Counted from the first letter of the stretch, positions 51,483-60,543 are shown. The stretch is DNA of 64,000 bases from Spirosoma validum (GCF_014699035.1 NZ_JACXAA010000001.1:62001-126000), one strand, 5' to 3'. A program made the numbers and translations. The notes: generated by a model not told the origin, from the letters alone.

Positions 51483-52373
51483 TTACGTCCAGATCATACT
51501 GACGATGCCCAGGAGCATGATGAGTTTGCAGAGATTGCTGAGGTAGCCAAAGTCGCGCCGGGTATCGGCCAGAACGAGCCGATAGGTGAGCCAGGCGATT
51601 GGGAGGAGCAGTAGCAGAAAAATGACAGTCAGCCGGAAATTATGGAGCGAACTGGCAATGAAGAACAAACTGACAATAAACGCGCCAACGAGACCATAAA
51701 TCAGGTATTTCGTTCGGCGTAGTCCCCAAACGATCGGTAACGTTCGACAGCCGAACCGGGCATCCCCCCGAATATCCTGCATGTCTTTAATGATCTCACG
51801 GATCAGCGAAATACCGAAGGAAAATAAGGCGTAGATCAGCAGCATACCGGTGTTATGCCGATAATAAATAGCCATAACAATAAGTGATAAGGCCGTTAGC
51901 AACGAAACAATGACGTTACCAACCAAGGGTTGCCGCTTGAATTGCGCGGAATAGAACCACAACAGTGATACGGCTAGTACATCAACCAGAAAAATCCATT
52001 TACTCAGATAGAAGCCAATCAGGCAACCGATTACGTTCAGGATCTGATGCACGCCCATGGCTACCCGACGTTTGAGGTAACGCCCAATGATGACCCGCTG
52101 TGGCTTGTTAATCAGGTCGATCTTGACGTCAAAGTAATCATTGATGATATACCCGGCCGCAGCAATACAGACTGTTGAGAACGAAAGCAGCCAGAGCGAA
52201 GGGTCTAGAAGAAGCCGTACATGTTCGGTGGTTTGATCGTCCGGGCGAAAACCAACCAGAAAGATCCGCGCCATAAACTGCGTCAGCACTACGATCAGCA
52301 GATTCTGTACCCGGATGAGTCGCAGAAACCCGAATGTAAAGGCCGAGAAAGGAGCAGACTGACGCGCAACCAT
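51483..52373 (-). CDS. UbiA-family prenyltransferase
   Basis: About 296 residues, eight to nine membrane segments. ATG 52373 (MVARQSAPFSAFTFGFLRLI) is chosen; the open frame continues upstream through a G/A-C/T inverted repeat, where it encodes low-complexity Lys/Arg/Gly and Ser/Leu runs that are not protein-like. The two Asp-rich prenyl-diphosphate motifs are present: AAGYIINDYFDVKIDLINKP (about residues 75-94) and REIIKDMQDIRGDARFGCRT (about 189-208). The family includes geranylgeranylglycerol-phosphate geranylgeranyltransferase and menaquinone MenA enzymes; the substrate here is undetermined. Confidence 0.88.
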   Translation of the reverse strand: MVARQSAPFSAFTFGFLRLIRVQNLLIVVLTQFMARIFLVGFRPDDQTTEHVRLLLDPSLWLLSFSTVCIAAAGYIINDYFDVKIDLINKPQRVIIGRYLKRRVAMGVHQILNVIGCLIGFYLSKWIFLVDVLAVSLLWFYSAQFKRQPLVGNVIVSLLTALSLIVMAIYYRHNTGMLLIYALFSFGISLIREIIKDMQDIRGDARFGCRTLPIVWGLRRTKYLIYGLVGAFIVSLFFIASSLHNFRLTVIFLLLLLPIAWLTYRLVLADTRRDFGYLSNLCKLIMLLGIVSMIWT

Positions 52374-52410
52374 TGCCGTTTTTTTATCAAAAATAAGGAT
52401 TTTACAGGAA

Positions 52411-52530
52411 GCAGGAAAGGGGAACAAGGAGGAGAGGGAAGAAAGGGAGGAAGAAGAAAAACATACCTTACGTTCCCATCTGATCCTCCCGCTCATCCCT
52501 TTCCTCCCTTTTCTCCCCTTCTTGGGGATT
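52411..52530. repeat. Imperfect G/A-C/T inverted repeat between divergent genes
   Basis: A purine arm (about 52413-52458, with GGAGAGGGAAGAAAGGGAGG) faces a pyrimidine arm (about 52491-52527, with CCCTTTCCTCCCTTTTCTCC). Pairing is about 70%, with a loop of about 30 nt. It lies between the starts of the UbiA-like and bshA genes, where a terminator is not expected, so this member must have another cause or role. Confidence 0.6.
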
Positions 52531-52575
52531 CTTTTTACTCTCGTTTGTTGTTGAGAGACAAACTTGTTCTCACGC

Positions 52576-53712
52576 ATGAAAATTGGCATTGTGTGTTACC
52601 CGACCTTCGGGGGAAGTGGCGTTGTCGCTACCGAACTGGGTAAGGCGTTGGCTAAAAATGGCCACCAGATTCACTTCATTACGTATCAGCAGCCGCCCCG
52701 ACTCGATTTTTTCAATGAAAATGTCTTTTATCACGAAGTAAATATACCCTCCTACCCACTCTTTCAGTACGCACCCTACGAATCGGCGTTAGCCAGCGAA
52801 ATGGTTAATGTTGTGCTGAACGAAAACGTTGACTTACTGCACGTTCACTACGCAATTCCTCATGCTTCGGCGGCTTATATGGCCAAAATGATCCTACGTT
52901 CGCAGGGACGTACCATACCCGTCGTGACTACGTTACACGGCACGGACATTACGCTTGTAGGCAAAGATGCGTCGTATGAGCCAGTCGTTACGTTCAGCAT
53001 CAACGAATCAGATGGTGTTACGTCTGTTTCAGAGGATTTACGGCAGGATACATATAAACACTTTAACGTTCACCGCGAGATTGAGGTGATTCCCAACTTT
53101 ATCGATCTGGACCGGTTCAAACGTCAGCAGAAAGAACATTTCAAGAAAGCTATCTGCCCGAACGGCGAAAAGCTAATTGTGCATACCTCAAATTTCCGGC
53201 GAGTCAAACGTATCGACGACGCCGTAATGGTGTTCTACCACGTTCAGCAGCAAACGCCCGCCAAATTGTTGCTGGTTGGCGATGGCCCCGAACGAGCCCG
53301 CATTGAGCGGCTCGTGCGCGACCTTGGCATTTATGATCAGGTACGTTTTCTGGGAAAATTAGACGCGGTTGAAGAAGTTCTATCCGTAGCCGATCTGTTT
53401 ATTATGCCATCCGAAAATGAAAGTTTCGGTCTGGCAGCTCTGGAAGCGTTAGCTTGTGAAGTTCCGCTCATCACGTCCAATGCCGGCGGTTTGCCTGAGC
53501 TAAACTTACAGGGCGTAACAGGCTTTCTCAGCCCCGTAGGCGATGTGGACGATATGGTTAAAAATGCGCTATACGTCCTGGATGATGCGAATCTTCCCAC
53601 TTTCAAAGAAAATGCACTAGCCAGGGCTAAGGAGTTTGAGCTATCGCGTATTTTGCCCCTCTACGAAGCCCATTATGAACGTGTGCTACAGAGCGTGATG
53701 AACAATGTGTAA
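52576..53712 (+). CDS. bshA: N-acetyl-alpha-D-glucosaminyl L-malate synthase
   Basis: About 378 residues from ATG 52576 (MKIGIVCYPTFGGSGVVATEL). A GT-B glycosyltransferase (GT4) that joins GlcNAc from UDP-GlcNAc to L-malate, first step of bacillithiol. Typical of BshA are YPTFGGSGVVATELG, LLHVHYAIPHASAAYMAKMI (about residues 97-116), VVTTLHGTDITLVGKDASYEP (about 122-142), NFIDLDRFKRQ and the GT4 donor-site MPSENESFGLAALEALAC (about 281-298). bshB and bshC are not in the window. Confidence 0.95.
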   Translation: MKIGIVCYPTFGGSGVVATELGKALAKNGHQIHFITYQQPPRLDFFNENVFYHEVNIPSYPLFQYAPYESALASEMVNVVLNENVDLLHVHYAIPHASAAYMAKMILRSQGRTIPVVTTLHGTDITLVGKDASYEPVVTFSINESDGVTSVSEDLRQDTYKHFNVHREIEVIPNFIDLDRFKRQQKEHFKKAICPNGEKLIVHTSNFRRVKRIDDAVMVFYHVQQQTPAKLLLVGDGPERARIERLVRDLGIYDQVRFLGKLDAVEEVLSVADLFIMPSENESFGLAALEALACEVPLITSNAGGLPELNLQGVTGFLSPVGDVDDMVKNALYVLDDANLPTFKENALARAKEFELSRILPLYEAHYERVLQSVMNNV

Positions 53713-53715
53713 TTT

Positions 53716-53772
53716 ATAATGTATAATGAATTGAATGACTAGTACTGCCATTCAGTGTCTATGATACATTAT
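53716..53772. terminator. Imperfect hairpin after bshA
   Basis: ATAATGTAT (53716-53724) pairs with ATACATTAT (53764-53772) and inner TGAATG/CATTCA words pair too, giving a long A/T stem with bulges between bshA and the NDH-2 gene. Few G/C pairs; termination uncertain. Confidence 0.4.
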
Positions 53773-53785
53773 CCATTCGTTAACT

Positions 53786-55123
53786 ATGAATCCAAACATA
53801 CCTCAAACAGACCGTAAGCGCGTCGTTATTGTCGGTGCAGGTTTTGGTGGTCTTAAACTGGCTCGCAAGCTATCGCGTCGAAAGGAGTTTCAGGTCGTTT
53901 TGATCAATAAACAGAATTACCACGAGTTTCAGCCCCTGTATTACCAGGTAGCCACGGCTGGTCTGGAAGCCAATTCAATTCTGTTTCCGTTACGGTCCGT
54001 TTTTGGAAATTGTAAGAATGTTCACATCCGTGTTACCAGTGTAACGGGTATCCGACTGGCCGACAAAGCTGTTGATACGGACCTTGGTCCTGTTACGTAC
54101 GATTATCTGGTGATGGCTACGGGTGCTGATACCAACTTTTTCAACCAGCAGAATATCATCGAAAAAGCCTTACCGATGAAATCGGTATCTGAGGCCATTG
54201 CCTTACGAAACCGGGTTTTGCAGAATTTCGAAGATGCGCTTAGTGTCGAAACGCTGGACGAAAAAGAAGGCTTAATGGACGTAGTGGTCGTAGGCGGTGG
54301 ACCAACGGGCGTTGAACTTTGCGGTACGCTGGCCGAAATGCGCAAAACAGTTCTGCCGAGAGATTACCCGGAGCTGGATTTCAAGATGATGGACATTTAC
54401 CTCATCGAATCGGGCGCGGAACTACTCGGGCCCATGTCGGTACAGTCGCAGCAGCATTCACTGGATTATCTGCAAAAACTGGGCGTAAATGTTCGGCTCA
54501 ATACGCGGGTGAAAGATTTCGATGGACGAACCGTGACGATGAACGACGGCTCGACGCTACGTACTAACAACCTGATCTGGGCAGCAGGCGTCAAAGCTAA
54601 TCCATTAGCGGGTTTACCGCCCGAAGTCATCGGACGCGGCAACCGGGTATTGGTTAATCGATACAGCCAGGTGCAGGGGTTCACCGACATATTCGCCATT
54701 GGCGATGTAGCGATGATGACCGAAGAGAAATGGCCCAACGGACACCCGCAGGTAGCACAGCCAGCTATTCAGCAAGGTAAACATCTGGCCAAAAACCTGT
54801 TGCATTGGATCAATAATGAACAACCTGAAGAATTTACGTATCACGATTTAGGCACGATGGCCACGATTGGCCGGGGTCTGGCAGTAGTCGATTTGCCTTA
54901 TTTAAAATTTCAGGGATTTTTTGCGTGGCTAACATGGTTGTTTGTACACCTGATGTCAATTGTCGGCGTTAAGAACCGGCTGTTCATCTTTTTGAATTGG
55001 ATGGCTAATTACCTGACATACAACAACTCACTACGTCTGATCATTAAGCCAAAGCTCCCAAAAGGTGATGTAAACGCTATGCAGGAAAAAATAGCTGACC
55101 AGGTAGAGGTGAGTAAGACATAA
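53786..55123 (+). CDS. Type II NADH dehydrogenase (NDH-2) family flavoprotein
   Basis: A 445-residue FAD enzyme that would pass electrons from NADH to quinone at the inner face of the membrane without pumping protons. FAD loop VVIVGAGFGGLKLARKLS (about residues 13-30), NKQNYHEFQPLYYQVATAGL (about 47-66, NDH-2 quinone side), second dinucleotide loop VVVVGGGPTGVELCGTLAEM (about 167-186), and FTDIFAIGDVAMM (about 300-312). The C-terminal hydrophobic stretch LKFQGFFAWLTWLFVHLMSI (about 375-394) is the usual membrane anchor. Length fits NDH-2. Confidence 0.93.
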   Translation: MNPNIPQTDRKRVVIVGAGFGGLKLARKLSRRKEFQVVLINKQNYHEFQPLYYQVATAGLEANSILFPLRSVFGNCKNVHIRVTSVTGIRLADKAVDTDLGPVTYDYLVMATGADTNFFNQQNIIEKALPMKSVSEAIALRNRVLQNFEDALSVETLDEKEGLMDVVVVGGGPTGVELCGTLAEMRKTVLPRDYPELDFKMMDIYLIESGAELLGPMSVQSQQHSLDYLQKLGVNVRLNTRVKDFDGRTVTMNDGSTLRTNNLIWAAGVKANPLAGLPPEVIGRGNRVLVNRYSQVQGFTDIFAIGDVAMMTEEKWPNGHPQVAQPAIQQGKHLAKNLLHWINNEQPEEFTYHDLGTMATIGRGLAVVDLPYLKFQGFFAWLTWLFVHLMSIVGVKNRLFIFLNWMANYLTYNNSLRLIIKPKLPKGDVNAMQEKIADQVEVSKT

Positions 55124-55175
55124 CCAAGATAGTAAACTAAATTTACTATACTGATTAATGAACCCATTTTCCTAG

Positions 55176-55183
55176 TACTTTTG
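55176..55183 (+). promoter_or_regulatory. TAnnTTTG -7 box ahead of the hydroxylase-like gene
   Basis: TACTTTTG matches the -7 consensus, about 112 bp before the first ATG of the hydroxylase-like gene in an A/T-rich gap. No -33 element is clear. Confidence 0.4.
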
Positions 55184-55294
55184 TACTCATAAATTTGATG
55201 TTGAGCTGTTTTTAGTATTTATTTGAGCAACCCGTTCGTTACTCTGTCAATACAGATCAACATCAACGTAATTGTATTATTACTTTTTTAATCG

Positions 55295-55954
55295 ATGTAC
55301 TCCCCTATGGAATCAACCACTGAAAAGCTACAGACTATGGCTGGACACGGTAAAACCCGGCCTAAAAATAGCGGTACTAAAAAGTTGTTCGATAATCCAA
55401 TATTAGAAGCACTTTCCCGTACGCACATTATGGTGCCTATCTCGATGTGGCTCATTCTGTCAGCCTCTCTGGTATGGTATGCTTTTACCTATACGGACAT
55501 GGATAACAGCACTATTGGGTTATTATTTTTGGCTGGATTGTTTGTATTTACGTTGTTCGAATACGTTCTGCACCGGTATTTATACCATTTAGCCCCAACA
55601 ACACCCAAGCGGGCCAAAATTCAGTATACCTTTCACGGCGTTCACCACGAATACCCGAAGGATAAAACCCGGCTGGCGATGCCACCAGCATTAGCCATTT
55701 TTGTAGCGGCTTTCTTTTTTGGACTGTTTTTTGTCATGATGGGCGAAGCTGCCTATGCGTTTTTCCCCGGCTTTCTGGTTGGCTATACGGGCTATTTAGC
55801 CACGCACTTCATTGTGCATGCCTATGCGCCACCGAAGAATTTCTTTAAGCAGTTGTGGATCAACCATAGCGTTCACCACTATAAAAATCCCGAAAGCAAC
55901 TACGGCGTATCCTCTCCCATGTGGGACTACATTTTTAAATCGTTCCAGAAATAG
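55295..55954 (+). CDS. Fatty acid hydroxylase/sterol desaturase-family membrane protein
   Basis: A 219-residue protein with four membrane helices and the full di-iron His boxes: HRYLYH (about residues 92-97), HGVHHEYP (about 114-121), HFIVH (about 172) and HSVHHYKNP (about 192-200). The order resembles fatty acid 2-hydroxylases of the FA_hydroxylase superfamily, so hydroxylation of a lipid acyl chain (for instance a sphingolipid) is likely, substrate unproven. Met1 and Met5 (55307) both could start. It ends before a perfect 26-bp hairpin. Confidence 0.88.
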   Translation: MYSPMESTTEKLQTMAGHGKTRPKNSGTKKLFDNPILEALSRTHIMVPISMWLILSASLVWYAFTYTDMDNSTIGLLFLAGLFVFTLFEYVLHRYLYHLAPTTPKRAKIQYTFHGVHHEYPKDKTRLAMPPALAIFVAAFFFGLFFVMMGEAAYAFFPGFLVGYTGYLATHFIVHAYAPPKNFFKQLWINHSVHHYKNPESNYGVSSPMWDYIFKSFQK

Positions 55955-55964
55955 CGGTACGTTA

Positions 55965-56019
55965 TTTTGTACCAAAAAGCCCAGCCAAAACTATTTTGGC
56001 TGGGCTTTTTGGTACAAAA
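55965..56019. terminator. 26-bp perfect terminator hairpin
   Basis: Arm 55965-55990 is exactly complementary to 55994-56019 with a 3-nt loop (CTA). A G/C core (AAGCCCAGCC) is edged by A and T tracts. A strong bidirectional terminator after the hydroxylase-like gene. Confidence 0.9.
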
Positions 56020-56144
56020 GAGTCTTTGATGCTATGCTCACTCACCGCGTAGGCGCTTAATCTACTCCACCAGCAGCACAGATTGGGATACTTAAGCCAA
56101 CCATCGCGGTTATGGGTTATACGTAGCGTGGACTAAAACCTGTG

Positions 56145-56471
56145 CTACGTTAGCTTTTCGTTGGTCAAATGCCGGGTTGCGTCGCGAATATTCTTCTTTT
56201 CCAAATTCTTTTGAAAAGCTTCCGTTAAGTCAACGCCTGTCTGGTTAGCAAGGCAGATGAGCACCCACAGCACATCGGCCAGTTCGTCGCCAAGGTCTTT
56301 ATTCTTATCGGATTCTTTTTCAGACTGTTCGCCATAGCGTCGGGCAATAATCCGGGCCACTTCACCGACTTCTTCAGTCAGCTGAGCCATGTTGGTCAGT
56401 TCATTAAAATACCGGACACCAATGGTTTTGATCCAGTCGTCAACGGTAGTCTGGGCGTCTTTTAAGGTCAT
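56145..56471 (-). CDS. MazG-like nucleotide pyrophosphohydrolase
   Basis: A 108-residue all-alpha protein of the MazG-like superfamily that hydrolyses nucleoside triphosphates to monophosphates. The metal motif is MAQLTEEVGEVARIIARRYG (E-E-x-x-E, about residues 28-47) with KDLGDELADVLWVLICLAN (E-x-x-D, about 59-77). Single-domain form, half the length of E. coli MazG. It lies 72 bp downstream of an M16 peptidase gene on the same strand. Confidence 0.92.
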   Translation of the reverse strand: MTLKDAQTTVDDWIKTIGVRYFNELTNMAQLTEEVGEVARIIARRYGEQSEKESDKNKDLGDELADVLWVLICLANQTGVDLTEAFQKNLEKKNIRDATRHLTNEKLT

Positions 56472-56543
56472 ATCTAGTCGTCAGTCGATAGCCAGGAGTC
56501 TTAGTGTACCATGCCAGGTGTTTACTAACGACCCCTGACTGTC

Positions 56544-57779
56544 TTATTTTTCCGGCACAAACGTCAGGAAACTGAATTGATTCTCATCAAATGATTCCTG
56601 CGCGAGGGTTTGTAGTTGCTCGGCCGTTACGGACTTTATATCATTAAAAATATCGTTCAACGCTTCAACCCGGTTAATGTCGAGCAAACTTTTGGCCATC
56701 ATCAGCATGAAGCTATTGTTGCTTTCTTCGGCCATGGCCAGTTGCCCGATCAATTGCTCTTTCGTCTGATGAAGTTGTAACGTAGTAAGCGGCTGTTCAC
56801 GGAGTCGCTTCAGCTCTTTCATGATCAAACTTTGCGCCTTATCAACTTTTTTCGGATCAGTTCCGAAATAAATGCCTAGAAACCCAGTATCTAAGTAAGG
56901 GGTATAATTTGCATCAATCGAATAGACCAGGCCATATTTTTCACGCAGATTCAGATTTAGTCGAGAGTTCATGCCTGGCCCGCCGAGCAGGTTAACGAGG
57001 ATAAAAAACGGTAATCGTCGCGAGTCCGTAAGCCCATAAGCAGGTCGACCAAGCGCACATTGAGCCTGCGTAATAGGACGCTCCACACGTGTCTGACGAG
57101 GTAAGTAGTCAGTTGGTTTCTGGCGCTGGCGAGCGGTATGTTGAGCGGGCACGTCGCGAAAATACTTTTCAGCTACTTTCACAACCTGTTTGAACGGCAG
57201 TTTGCTAACGGATGCAAAGACAATCCGGCTGGTATCATAATTTTCCAGAATAAACCGTTGCAAATCTTCACGTCGAAACGAGCCAACGGTCTCCGTAGTA
57301 CCCAGAATATTACCACCGAGCGCATGGTTCGGGAATACCAATTCGTCGAAATCATCCTGAATCGCGTCTTCAGGCGAATCATAATACATCGCCATTTCTT
57401 CCAGAATAACCCCCCGTTCGCGTTCAATTTGCTTCTCCGGAAAAACGGAGTGGAACGTAATGTCGGATAGCAATTCAGTTGCTTTTTCAAAGTGAACATC
57501 CAGTACCGACGCGTGAAAGCAAACTTTTTCTTTCGTCGTATAGGCATTTAGCTCTCCACCAACCGTTTCCAGCCGTGTGATAATGTGGTAGGATTTTCGT
57601 TTCTCCGTACCTTTGAAAGCCATGTGTTCCCAAAAGTGGGCCAGTCCCTGCTGATGCGGCTGCTCGTCGCGGCTACCGATATCAAGCATAATCCCACAAT
57701 GGGCAATCTGCGTATGCGGTATTTGTTTGTGCGCAATCCGAATTCCGTTGGGCAGGGTATAAACTTCGTAATCTTCCAT
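56544..57779 (-). CDS. M16-family (pitrilysin-like) zinc peptidase
   Basis: A 411-residue single M16B-type subunit: inverted zinc motif HFWEH in QQGLAHFWEHMAFKGTEKR (about residues 43-61), with downstream Glu in VILEEMAMYYDSPEDAI (about 125-141), plus RPITQAQCALGRPAYGL and VYSIDANYTPYLDTGFLGIYF in the second half. No signal peptide is visible, so cytosolic processing is likely. It is divergent from the glycosyltransferase-9 gene, their starts only 28 bp apart. Confidence 0.94.
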   Translation of the reverse strand: MEDYEVYTLPNGIRIAHKQIPHTQIAHCGIMLDIGSRDEQPHQQGLAHFWEHMAFKGTEKRKSYHIITRLETVGGELNAYTTKEKVCFHASVLDVHFEKATELLSDITFHSVFPEKQIERERGVILEEMAMYYDSPEDAIQDDFDELVFPNHALGGNILGTTETVGSFRREDLQRFILENYDTSRIVFASVSKLPFKQVVKVAEKYFRDVPAQHTARQRQKPTDYLPRQTRVERPITQAQCALGRPAYGLTDSRRLPFFILVNLLGGPGMNSRLNLNLREKYGLVYSIDANYTPYLDTGFLGIYFGTDPKKVDKAQSLIMKELKRLREQPLTTLQLHQTKEQLIGQLAMAEESNNSFMLMMAKSLLDINRVEALNDIFNDIKSVTAEQLQTLAQESFDENQFSFLTFVPEK

Positions 57780-57807
57780 TCTTAGTGTTTACGCCATAAG
57801 CGTACTA

Positions 57808-58851
57808 ATGATAACCGCAACCAATTCGCCCCGGTTCCTGATTATTCAAACCGCTTTCATCGGCGACGTGATTCTCGCCACAGCTCTGCTTGAACAGATC
57901 CATGCCGCCTATCCCGATGCCAGACTGGACGTGCTGGTACGTAAAGGTAACGAGGGCTTGCTGGCTAATCATCCATTTTTGAATGACGTGCTGATCTGGC
58001 ATAAAAAGGGGACCAAATATCGGGATTTATGGCGACTGTTACGTACCGTTCGAGCTCAGAAATATAGTGCCATTCTCAATCTGCAACGCTACGGTACAAT
58101 GGGTCTACTAACGACGTTATCGGGCGCGAAATACACACTTGGCTTCGATAAAAATCCGTTTTCACGATTCTTTACGCATCGGGTCAGGCATCGATTCGAA
58201 CCAGGCGTTCATGAAGTAGACCGTAATAAAGAGTTACTAAACGTACTGGAGATAAACGGAGATATTCCTGGCCGACAACCGTTACCTCATCAGTCAGTCG
58301 TCCGGCCAAAACTGTATCCTTCATCAGCCGACTACGATGCCATTCGAAACTATCAAAGCCAACCGTACGTGTGCATGGCTCCCATGTCGGTCTGGTTCAC
58401 GAAGCAGTATCCCGCCGAACGCTGGGTGGAGTTGATTCAGGCTTTACCCAAACAGCTTACAGTTTATTTATTAGGAGCACCAACCGATACGGCAGCCTGC
58501 GAAGCCATCCGAACGGCAGCAGAACGTAATGAAACGACAGTGAATCTGGCGGGAAAACTAAGTTTGCTGCAATCGGCAGCACTCCAACAAGGCGCTGTTA
58601 TGAATTATGTGAATGATTCAGCTCCGCTTCATTTATGCTCAGCCATGAACGCACCCACGACGGCTATCTTCTGCTCAACCGTACCTGAGTTTGGTTTTGG
58701 CCCGCTGGCCGATGGATCACGCGTGGTACAAACGCCGGAACAACTTGATTGTAAACCCTGCAACCTTCATGGCCGGAAAGCTTGTCCATTAGGGCATTTC
58801 CGCTGTGCCTGGGGAATTCAGGTGGACGAGTTGGCGAAGCTGACTTTATAA
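57808..58851 (+). CDS. Glycosyltransferase family 9 (ADP-heptosyltransferase-like)
   Basis: A 347-residue GT-B enzyme of the heptosyltransferase family for lipopolysaccharide core. Start RFLIIQTAFIGDVILATALLE (about residues 9-29, the acceptor-side D-x-I/V loop), YVCMAPMSVWFTKQYPAERW (split, about 190-209) and NYVNDSAPLHLCSAMNAPTTAIF (donor side, about 271-293). The final HGRKACPLGHFRCAW contains Cys residues common in this family. With rfaE2 (34.5 kb) it points to a heptose-containing surface glycolipid. Its stop overlaps that of the convergent coiled-coil gene by 6 bp. Confidence 0.91.
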   Translation: MITATNSPRFLIIQTAFIGDVILATALLEQIHAAYPDARLDVLVRKGNEGLLANHPFLNDVLIWHKKGTKYRDLWRLLRTVRAQKYSAILNLQRYGTMGLLTTLSGAKYTLGFDKNPFSRFFTHRVRHRFEPGVHEVDRNKELLNVLEINGDIPGRQPLPHQSVVRPKLYPSSADYDAIRNYQSQPYVCMAPMSVWFTKQYPAERWVELIQALPKQLTVYLLGAPTDTAACEAIRTAAERNETTVNLAGKLSLLQSAALQQGAVMNYVNDSAPLHLCSAMNAPTTAIFCSTVPEFGFGPLADGSRVVQTPEQLDCKPCNLHGRKACPLGHFRCAWGIQVDELAKLTL

Positions 58852-59151
58852 AATTCCTTTGGCGGATAAAATTCGATTGTGGTGCATAAGCAATTCGGTC
58901 ATGGCCCTATATGTCTGCTGCTGCTCGAGTGAAGATTGGTGCATGGTTTCAGTACGTTCTTTGAGACCAACCAAGGCGTCCTCATGTTTATCCAGCCGCT
59001 TATCGTTTTCCTGAAGTTTATTAACTATGAGCTGAATTAATTCGCTATGGCGGTCAAACTGTTCGCTGTGTCGTTCGATCTGTTCGCTATGGCGATCAAT
59101 TCGCTGGAGCGTTTCGGCAAGTAGCTCTAAAATACGTTCTTCATTCTTCAT
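58846..59151 (-). CDS. Short coiled-coil protein with RHSEQ repeats
   Basis: A 101-residue hydrophilic protein, almost wholly helical, with heptad-like repeats RIDRHSEQ, IERHSEQ, FDRHSEL and later ENDKRLDKHEDALVGLKERTETMH. It looks like a left-handed coiled coil of unknown function. The DNA repeats show as GATCAATTCG/CGATCTGTTCG words. No signal peptide or membrane segment. Confidence 0.6.
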   Translation of the reverse strand: MKNEERILELLAETLQRIDRHSEQIERHSEQFDRHSELIQLIVNKLQENDKRLDKHEDALVGLKERTETMHQSSLEQQQTYRAMTELLMHHNRILSAKGIL

Positions 59152-59245
59152 GAGCCAAATGTAACGACCATTTTGTCGAATGCAAAGAAACGAAATACAA
59201 ACAATTGGTTACTATTGTTTATACTCGGCCTTTCAAGCTTTTCGC

Positions 59246-60091
59246 TCATAAACTCTTCAAATACGCCAAGCTCTTCGGCACTTGCTGTTCGGCGTCTTTA
59301 CTCTCATCTTCGAGGTAAAAATGCTCAATTGACGTGTTACGGGCAGCTTTCAGTACAGCTGGCCAGTCGATTTGCCCCGTGCCCAAGACAACGGATTTTT
59401 CGTTGGGCATACCGCCTTTATCGCTGTGTTCAACGTCTTTTGCTACGTCTTTCAGGTGAATGAGCCGAAACCGCTTTGGGTATTTTTTCAACAATGCTGC
59501 CGGGTCCTGTCCAGGTAAGTAGGTCCAGGTTACGTCCATCTCGTAGCCAACGTACTCAGGGTTCGTTTGTTTCACCAGGTAATCGAACAACGTACCATTC
59601 TCATAAGGTTGAAATTCAAACCCATGATTATGGTAGCAAAACATAAATCCCTTGTCGTGCGCCTGTTTACCGAACCGGTTAAATACCTCAGCGGCTTTTT
59701 GCATCATCTCTAGTGTTGCGGCAGTTTTGTGTGGTATGGAACCGATACGTATGTAATTAACTCCCAAGGCTTTCGCGTTCTGCAGAATCGAATCAGATTT
59801 TTGATCAATAGCATCATAGCTTACACCATAACTGCTGCACTTCAGACCACGCTGATCGAGCAGGGCGCGCAGCTCGGGAGCTGTTTTACCAAACAGACTC
59901 GAAAACTCAATATCGGTAATGCCCCAGGCTTTGATCTTATCTAACGTACCAGGAACATCCTTACCAAAACTATCCCGCAACGTATACGAAACGATACCCG
60001 GCATTTTCTGAACCAGTTTACCGAATGGTTGTGCCTGACTAACCGACGTAACGATTAGTAATACGATTAACAAAAAGGTTGTACGGATCAT
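59246..60091 (-). CDS. Exported sugar phosphate isomerase/epimerase-like TIM barrel
   Basis: About 281 residues from ATG 60091 (MIRTTFLLIVLLIVTSVSQAQ, Sec signal). An open frame continues 22 codons upstream, but these residues come before the signal. The barrel matches the xylose-isomerase-like AP-endonuclease-2 superfamily: GIVSYTLRDSFGKDVPGTLDKI (split), GITDIEFSSLFGKTAPELRALL, MFCYHNHGFEFQPYENGTLFDYL (metal and acid site, split), GYEMDVTWTYLPGQDP, RLIHLKDVAKDVEHSDKGG and HFYLEDESKDAEQQVPKSL. Export suggests work on sugars in the periplasm, as for the isomerase-like gene at 29.3 kb. Confidence 0.88.
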   Translation of the reverse strand: MIRTTFLLIVLLIVTSVSQAQPFGKLVQKMPGIVSYTLRDSFGKDVPGTLDKIKAWGITDIEFSSLFGKTAPELRALLDQRGLKCSSYGVSYDAIDQKSDSILQNAKALGVNYIRIGSIPHKTAATLEMMQKAAEVFNRFGKQAHDKGFMFCYHNHGFEFQPYENGTLFDYLVKQTNPEYVGYEMDVTWTYLPGQDPAALLKKYPKRFRLIHLKDVAKDVEHSDKGGMPNEKSVVLGTGQIDWPAVLKAARNTSIEHFYLEDESKDAEQQVPKSLAYLKSL

Positions 60092-60543
60092 ATGGATCAT
60101 ATCGAAATAGATTCTGAAGTCAGTAATGGGAACGCTACGTAGCGTCGATACAGTCATAAGGAAACCTTGACCGGTTTTCTACTTTGTCCTTTACTTGCAT
60201 AGCTGCTACTGTCCCGAATGCCTATTAAGTAATTTATAAGGTAGTGATGGACCGTTCACATATAATTCAACCGCTTACTAAATCATTCTAAATCAAGCCC
60301 GATGAAATTTATTAATTTTCGGCTCATGCCATTGATGAGCCGGAACTGGCGTCTGCAGGGTTTACTTAAGCCGTAACAAAGACGTTGTAACATGTTTGCC
60401 AGTAGCCGGTGTTTTTTTGGCAATCGTAGTACGTAGTGCTCTCAAAACCGTATAACTATCAGTACGCTTTTGTTATTCGGACGTATCTGTTCTATAATCT
60501 TTATCAGTATCCATTTTTTTACCTCATAACTCTCCATTCAATC
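60092..60543. other. Intergenic region with a small hairpin
   Basis: A 452-bp gap between the divergent isomerase and ScyD/ScyE-like genes. It holds one 8-bp hairpin (60320-60342) and a T-run near 60412. An open frame from 60436 runs in phase into the downstream gene, but its 36 extra residues precede the lipoprotein signal. No exact promoter box. Confidence 0.45.
60320..60342. terminator. 8-bp hairpin in the 60.1-60.5 kb gap
   Basis: CGGCTCAT (60320-60327) pairs with ATGAGCCG (60335-60342), loop GCCATTG. No adjoining T-run. It could be part of a small RNA or a leftover terminator. Confidence 0.3.

Noticed and set aside
52374..52589. N-terminal extension of the UbiA-like protein
   Set aside because: The residues are low-complexity translations of the purine-pyrimidine inverted repeat; the family starts near 52373.
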